Of a stretch of DNA of 9,069 nucleotides, positions 5,509 to 9,069 are shown piece after piece. The stretch's first letter is position 1, and each line of letters begins with the position of its first letter. Below the pieces are notes generated by a model. It searched no databases and was not told where the DNA came from. It worked only from the letters and a program-made list of their open reading frames with translations. Origin of the DNA: Alphaproteobacteria bacterium (GTDB lineage Bacteria > Pseudomonadota > Alphaproteobacteria > Micavibrionales > CSBR16-224); assembly GCA_006226225.1 (NCBI GenBank), contig SBHI01000153.1, positions 1 to 9,069 on the forward strand, given 5' to 3'. A program made the position numbers and the translations under genes.

Positions 5509-6840
5509 ATGCCCCACACAGATAAAATCTTTACCTTGAAAACAATGCTGACCTGCCTTGTGTTTGCAGCATGTTTTGTCCTTATCTCCTCTGCGGTTTT
5601 CGCACAGGCCGGCACAACACTGAGTGCCGGACAGCGGGTCGTGCGCCCGATGGTGCCGCTGGATCCCGTCACATTGCAGGTGGAAGGCATCAGCATCCGC
5701 CTTTGGGGCATCAAGGCTGCGCAGACCCGCGAAACACCGCTGGAGCTGCGCGCAATGGATTTTATCGAGAAGATGATTAACAATGATGTTGTCTCTTGCC
5801 GTATTGAGAAAGTGGATCGTGGCGTTCCTTACGCCCGCTGCACCACACACAGCAGTGACGAAATTAATCTTGCCCTGCTGCAAAGCGGCTATGCCGTTGT
5901 TGATCGCCACCAGACCTATGGGTCGGTTTTTGCCTCTGCCTATGAAGATGCGCAAATCACGGCGCGCGACCGCCGTGCCGGTGTTTGGGAATTTGTCGTT
6001 GCGGAAGACCGTGACAAACTGATCCCCGACTGGCTTGACCCCTATATGTCCAGTCTTGTACCGCTGTCGCTGATTTTCGGCCCGCTGACCGGGCTGGCCC
6101 TGATTGCCTTGGCGGCACGCCAAGGGTTTCGCAATATGATCAAACGTCAGGAAATGGAATTTAAGGAAACGCGCGAAAAAGAAGAAGCACTTCTGCGCCG
6201 TGAAAAACTGGTTCTGGCATCTGCGATCGAAGGCGAGCTGTCGGAAAACAAAGTCAAGATCGAAGCCTTCCTGACCATCTATCACGATTTGCTGAAAGAA
6301 TTGCAGGACGACACCGTCACGCCGAAATATCAACGCTCGGGCGGCGATTTGATTCACAAACACCCTGCTCTGAACCGCACGGTTTTTGAAGGCAGCATCA
6401 GTAAATTATCGGCACTCGACATGCAACTGGCCAGCACCCTTTCCAAGCTTTACGCCTATATTCATGCCGAGCCCGACTATATCACGATTGACAGCAAGAT
6501 GCCGCATGGCGAAGTGCTGACGCTGATGCAGAAAACCATCCAGACGACCGAAGCCCTGATCCCGCAAATTGATTTTGCGCTGGAACAATTATCTTCGATG
6601 ATCCAGAAACAACTGGGCGGCACAGATGATGCCAAGAAACCGGCTGCGCGCGGCCCTGTCGCACAAAAAGCGCCTGCTCCTGCCCAACAGGCGGCACCGC
6701 AACAGCAGCAGGCGCAGGCACAAAAGCCGCCGCAGGCAAAAGCACCGGCAGGACAAGCGCCCGCAGGGCAAGCCGCGCAAGCACCTGCAGGACAGCCGGG
6801 ACAACCGCCACAGACACAATCCGGCGGCGCAGCCTCATAA
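5509..6840 (+). CDS. Membrane-anchored protein with a degenerate staphylococcal-nuclease-like (SNase) domain
   Basis: 443 residues from the ATG at 5509, chosen because GAGG lies seven bases upstream and the strong promoter places the transcript start just before 5467. Residues 12-33 are a signal peptide or first membrane segment ending in AVFAQA. Residues 44-165 read as an SNase/thermonuclease fold: VTLQVEGISIRLWGIKAAQTRE, EINLALLQSGYAVVD, and AYEDAQITARDRRAGVWEF, the last three elements being typical. Several catalytic positions look lost: the GDT calcium-binding motif is DPVT, the Asp of GIDAPE is Lys69, and the Arg of DRYGR appears to be absent in DRGVPYARC. Arg64 is kept. A second membrane helix follows at about 183-203, then a charged coiled coil (210-262), a helical region (263-375) and a Gln/Pro/Ala-rich tail. 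Predicted topology is a periplasmic SNase-like domain and a cytoplasmic C-terminal half. Enzyme activity is doubtful; a binding or scaffold role is inference. Confidence 0.8.
   Translation: MPHTDKIFTLKTMLTCLVFAACFVLISSAVFAQAGTTLSAGQRVVRPMVPLDPVTLQVEGISIRLWGIKAAQTRETPLELRAMDFIEKMINNDVVSCRIEKVDRGVPYARCTTHSSDEINLALLQSGYAVVDRHQTYGSVFASAYEDAQITARDRRAGVWEFVVAEDRDKLIPDWLDPYMSSLVPLSLIFGPLTGLALIALAARQGFRNMIKRQEMEFKETREKEEALLRREKLVLASAIEGELSENKVKIEAFLTIYHDLLKELQDDTVTPKYQRSGGDLIHKHPALNRTVFEGSISKLSALDMQLASTLSKLYAYIHAEPDYITIDSKMPHGEVLTLMQKTIQTTEALIPQIDFALEQLSSMIQKQLGGTDDAKKPAARGPVAQKAPAPAQQAAPQQQQAQAQKPPQAKAPAGQAPAGQAAQAPAGQPGQPPQTQSGGAAS
6742..6795 (+). repeat. APAGQ repeats in the tail of the nuclease-like protein
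   Basis: Three copies of APAGQ (residues 412-416, 417-421 and 425-429, the first two in tandem) lie in a Gln/Pro/Ala/Lys-rich tail that begins near residue 378. The tail is low-complexity and probably disordered. The DNA copies differ at third positions, so the repeat is not very recent. Confidence 0.6.
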
Positions 6841-6862
6841 TATTTTCAGGACGTTTTGTTTC

Positions 6863-8872
6863 TTACCGTTCGGTACGATTGCTGTACAGCAGCTGATCCA
6901 ACAGTTGCTGGCTTGGCTCACCGTCAACCGTCAATCCCGCTTTTTTCTGGAAGGCGCGAATGGCATCCGCCGTTTGCGCATCCAGCTCACCCAATGGACG
7001 GTTTTTCGGCAGCATACCCATATCAATCAACATGCGCTGCACGCGTGAGACAAGCTGTTTTTGAATTTCCGGCGTGTATCCCGGCCCATCTGTCGAACCC
7101 TCCTCCACCAGCGCGACAGGCGGCGGCAGATCGAAATCTCCGCCCGCAGCTGTTTCGATGGCATTCAGATTTTCCGGCAAATCCAAGACATTCGTTGCGG
7201 GCATCGCAATCACATGGCGGCCGCGCAAACGGTCGGCAGATGTTGCAGCCTCTGCAAAACCCAGTTTTCCGGCCTGGTCATACCATGCAATTGCCTTGTC
7301 ACGGCTGTCCGCACCGTTTCCGGCAAAACGGCCTTCATACAACACGCCCAGATTATAGGCGGCTTGCGCTACACCAAGGCGCGCAGCATGTTCCAGATAC
7401 CCCATCCCCTGTTTGACATCGGCTTTTACGCCGATTCCCTCGACATAGGCAATGCCGAGATTATACAGCGCTTCAGGATGGTCAAAAGCGGCAGCCTCGC
7501 GATACCAGTACATCGCCTGCGTCATATCACGGCGCAATCCCAGCCCCTGATGATACATGACACCAAGATTGTAATGCGCATTGGCGACACCGTTTTCAGC
7601 GGCTTTTACAAACCAGTAAGCGGCGCGGCGGAAATTCGTCGGCACAACGCGGCCCGATGCATAAAGCGCACCCAGATCATGCTGGGCGGCGGCCTCACCT
7701 GAAAAAGCGCGCGTTTCAAGATCCTGCAATTCCGTCGGCAAAGAGGCGTCAGCAGTGATGCGATCCAGATTCTTCATTGTAATGCGCTGTTCACCCGTTC
7801 CGGCGGCAGGCGCAATCGCTGCGGCTTGCTCTGCTTCAACCGCCATCGCGGCAGCATCCGCCATCACGGGCTGCGGTGCGGGCTGCGGCACGGCTTTCGG
7901 CTGTGCAATAACAGCTTTCGCGGCCTGCACGGGTTTTTCAACAGCAGGCATCTGTTGCGGCGGCAATTCCACCGCATCTTCAACATGCGCCAACCACAAA
8001 GTTTCTTTCGGCGTCTCTTGCGGTTTCACCTGTTCTTTGACTGCCGCCTGTACCGGTTCCGGCTGTTTGACGGCTTGCGGCTGAGCAGGCGCAGGCTCTT
8101 CAACCGGTGCTTCCTGTACCACAACCATGATATCTGCTGCTGTCACGGGTTTTTCCGCAACAACGGTGTCAATATGCTCTTCCGGAACGGGGGCGGAAAC
8201 TTCCGCAACCTCATTTGTTTCCTGATTTGCTTCCTGAACGGCTTCGACGGGCGCCGGAGCGGCGGATGCCACAAAATCATCCGTGCGCACGTTTTTCAGC
8301 TCCGCCAGAACACGCGCATACATATCTTCGGTTTTTGCCTGCCGCTGCTGCAGTTCAGCCAGCAATTGCTCATGCCTTTCCACGCTTTCGGCAAGGCGTG
8401 CAACCGCGCGATCGGTCTTGTCACGCGCTTTCAGCTGATCCAGTGTCTGCCATTCGGGGGCAAAAGCAACTTCGGTGCTTTGCGCCGTGTTCAGTTTGGC
8501 AAATTCTGTGCGGGTCACGAATTCTTTCGATGCGGGCTGCTGCATCAGCGCAACGGCCAGCGCCGTCGTGGCAACAAAGAAGCTCAGAACCGATGTCAGC
8601 GTTGCGGCTTTGGAGCGCGTCGGCTGCGCATCGGGTGACCATGTATCGGGAAGCTGCGAGGGATCAATTGCCAGCGGCAGGAAGAACTTTCCGCTGTCCT
8701 GATCAAGTTCGGCACCCGATTCTAAATCAGCGATACGGGCGGCAACATCATCACGGACAGCCTCCGTTTTTTCCAGACGGCGGCCGAGCGCTTCAATTGC
8801 GTGAAAAATCTCCGCATTGACCTTATCCTGATGATTTAAAAAGATATCATTATCTTTTTGCTGACGTGCCAT
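6863..8872 (-). CDS. Single-pass membrane protein with Sel1 repeats and C-terminal peptidoglycan-binding domain (PodJ-C-like layout)
   Basis: 669 residues. Order: a cytoplasmic N-terminus with a short coiled coil (about 15-52), a single membrane helix (88-110), a second coiled coil (about 145-195), a long Pro/Ala/Glu/Val-rich linker (200-360), four Sel1-like repeats (393-428, 429-464, 465-500, 501-541) with the NLGxxYxxG and AxxWYxxAA patterns, and a PG_binding_1 domain (about 600-663; VQRMLIDMGML, LGELDAQTADAIRAFQKKAGLTVDGEPSQQLLDQLL). The repeats and binding domain should lie in the periplasm and attach to the cell wall. This matches the C-terminal arrangement of Caulobacter PodJ, but the large cytoplasmic PodJ coiled coil is missing, so orthology is not claimed. 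Many alphaproteobacteria have such Sel1/peptidoglycan proteins in cell-pole or division roles. The ATG at 8872 lacks a clear ribosome binding site, with only AAAAAACGG upstream. The gene converges on the nuclease-like gene with 22 bases between stops and no visible terminator. Confidence 0.88.
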   Translation of the reverse strand: MARQQKDNDIFLNHQDKVNAEIFHAIEALGRRLEKTEAVRDDVAARIADLESGAELDQDSGKFFLPLAIDPSQLPDTWSPDAQPTRSKAATLTSVLSFFVATTALAVALMQQPASKEFVTRTEFAKLNTAQSTEVAFAPEWQTLDQLKARDKTDRAVARLAESVERHEQLLAELQQRQAKTEDMYARVLAELKNVRTDDFVASAAPAPVEAVQEANQETNEVAEVSAPVPEEHIDTVVAEKPVTAADIMVVVQEAPVEEPAPAQPQAVKQPEPVQAAVKEQVKPQETPKETLWLAHVEDAVELPPQQMPAVEKPVQAAKAVIAQPKAVPQPAPQPVMADAAAMAVEAEQAAAIAPAAGTGEQRITMKNLDRITADASLPTELQDLETRAFSGEAAAQHDLGALYASGRVVPTNFRRAAYWFVKAAENGVANAHYNLGVMYHQGLGLRRDMTQAMYWYREAAAFDHPEALYNLGIAYVEGIGVKADVKQGMGYLEHAARLGVAQAAYNLGVLYEGRFAGNGADSRDKAIAWYDQAGKLGFAEAATSADRLRGRHVIAMPATNVLDLPENLNAIETAAGGDFDLPPPVALVEEGSTDGPGYTPEIQKQLVSRVQRMLIDMGMLPKNRPLGELDAQTADAIRAFQKKAGLTVDGEPSQQLLDQLLYSNRTER

Positions 8873-8895
8873 GGCCGTTTTTTGATCTGTCTGAT

Positions 8896-8910
8896 GTTCG
8901 AAATATGTTC
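8896..8910 (-). promoter_or_regulatory. LexA-like (SOS) box of alphaproteobacterial type
   Basis: GTTC-GAAATAT-GTTC on the plus strand, equal to GAAC-N7-GAAC on the minus strand, matches the alphaproteobacterial LexA consensus GTTC-N7-GTTC exactly. The direct repeat extends to ATGTTC-N5-ATGTTC, with an 11-base period (one helical turn). It lies 24-38 bases upstream of the Sel1 gene ATG and overlaps the start site predicted from the promoter at 8942-8914, a position suited to repression. The eight fixed bases are expected about 0.3 times by chance in this window on both strands, but far less often in this one promoter. Confidence 0.5.
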
Positions 8911-8913
8911 CAG

Positions 8914-8942
8914 ACGATAACAGAGAAATCGCAAAAAGTCAT
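8914..8942 (-). promoter_or_regulatory. Candidate promoter of the Sel1/peptidoglycan-binding gene
   Basis: On the minus strand ATGACT (8942-8937) is followed by 17 bases and TATCGT (8919-8914); each hexamer matches four of six consensus bases. The predicted start near 8907 would fall inside the LexA-like box and leave a leader of about 35 bases. Confidence 0.35.
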
Positions 8943-8953
8943 GTAAAAAAAAC

Positions 8954-8982
8954 TTGGCAAATCTTTCTGTGATTTCTATGCT
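8954..8982 (+). promoter_or_regulatory. Distal candidate promoter for tRNA-Gln
   Basis: TTGGCA (8954-8959), 17 bases, TATGCT (8977-8982). Its last -10 base is also the first base of the -35 of the proximal promoter, so the two sit in direct tandem. The match is moderate. Confidence 0.35.
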
Positions 8983-9010
8983 TGAAATTACCGAATAATT
9001 CAGATATGTT
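8982..9010 (+). promoter_or_regulatory. Proximal candidate promoter for tRNA-Gln
   Basis: TTGAAA (8982-8987) differs from the -35 consensus at one base and is followed by a 17-base spacer and TATGTT (9005-9010). Transcription would start about six to eight bases before the mature tRNA 5' end at 9023, giving a very short leader for RNase P to remove. Confidence 0.5.
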
Positions 9011-9022
9011 CTGTTTCGTTGT

Positions 9023-9069
9023 TGGGGTGTGGCCAAGCGGTAAGGCACCGGTTTTTGGTATCGGCATGC
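9023..9069 (+). tRNA. trnQ: tRNA-Gln (anticodon TTG), 3' part cut by window edge
   Basis: The first 47 bases of a tRNA are present. They comprise the acceptor 5' strand TGGGGTG (9023-9029), a D arm GCC-AAGCGGTAA-GGC, an anticodon stem CCGGT/ATCGG (9048-9052 with 9060-9064, one G-T pair) and a loop TTTTGGT with anticodon TTG at 9055-9057, which reads CAA. The opening T and the D arm match bacterial tRNA-Gln closely. The variable loop, T arm and acceptor 3' strand lie beyond the window, so CCA status cannot be seen. Confidence 0.93.

Noticed and set aside
5464..5526. A 20-codon leader reading frame, with AAGG just upstream, that overlaps the start of the nuclease-like gene
   Set aside because: It would start almost at the predicted transcript 5' end, and its AAGG is too close to the ATG. 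Nothing about its composition suggests a leader peptide.
5503..6363. A 286-codon minus-strand open frame opposite the nuclease-like gene
   Set aside because: Its composition (Phe, Gln, Arg, His) is that of an antisense shadow, and the plus-strand frame has a promoter, ribosome binding site and signal peptide.
6865..6876. Palindrome TACCGTTCGGTA at the end of the Sel1 gene, considered as a bidirectional terminator between the convergent genes
   Set aside because: The loop of two bases is too tight, no T-run follows on either strand, and most of it is inside the coding sequence.
7826..8638. A 270-codon plus-strand open frame opposite the Sel1 gene
   Set aside because: It is a low-complexity Arg/Phe/Cys/Gly-rich translation antisense to the Pro/Ala/Glu linker; no independent start signal or homology.

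Overview
This 9.07 kb window looks like chromosomal DNA of an alphaproteobacterium. The evidence is an FlbD-type flagellar regulator that lies beside motA and fliN, a GTTC-N7-GTTC motif of the kind LexA binds in alphaproteobacteria, and a Sel1/peptidoglycan-binding membrane protein laid out like the C-terminal part of PodJ. The lineage below class cannot be fixed from the sequence alone. Both edges cut genes: flbD on the left and a tRNA-Gln on the right. No insertion sequence, CRISPR array, phage gene or rRNA is visible.

Layout. Positions 1-1860 (minus strand) hold a flagellar operon, fliN > motA > flbD, with short gaps (48 and 19 bases). Positions 1978-3570 (minus) encode a sodium:alanine/glycine symporter of the AGCS family with an added signal peptide. 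A 183-base divergent gap separates it from a plus-strand run: a response-regulator-receiver/nucleoside-deaminase fusion (3754-4707), an AIM24/TIGR00266-family protein (4747-5430) and a membrane-anchored protein with a degenerate staphylococcal-nuclease-like domain (5509-6840). The last of these has its own near-consensus sigma-70-type promoter, overlapping the AIM24 stop codon. Converging on it from the right, at 6863-8872 on the minus strand, is a large single-pass protein with four Sel1 repeats and a C-terminal peptidoglycan-binding domain. Its promoter region carries the LexA-like box. The window ends in a tRNA-Gln(TTG) preceded by two tandem candidate promoters.

How the genes relate. The flagellar genes form one functional unit: C-ring switch component, stator subunit, and the sigma-54 activator of late flagellar genes. 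The central plus-strand genes are not a known pathway. The deaminase and AIM24 genes are probably co-transcribed, but no functional link can be proved. The most unusual items are the receiver-deaminase fusion, the putative SOS control of a cell-envelope Sel1 protein, and the nuclease-like protein that appears to lack several catalytic residues.
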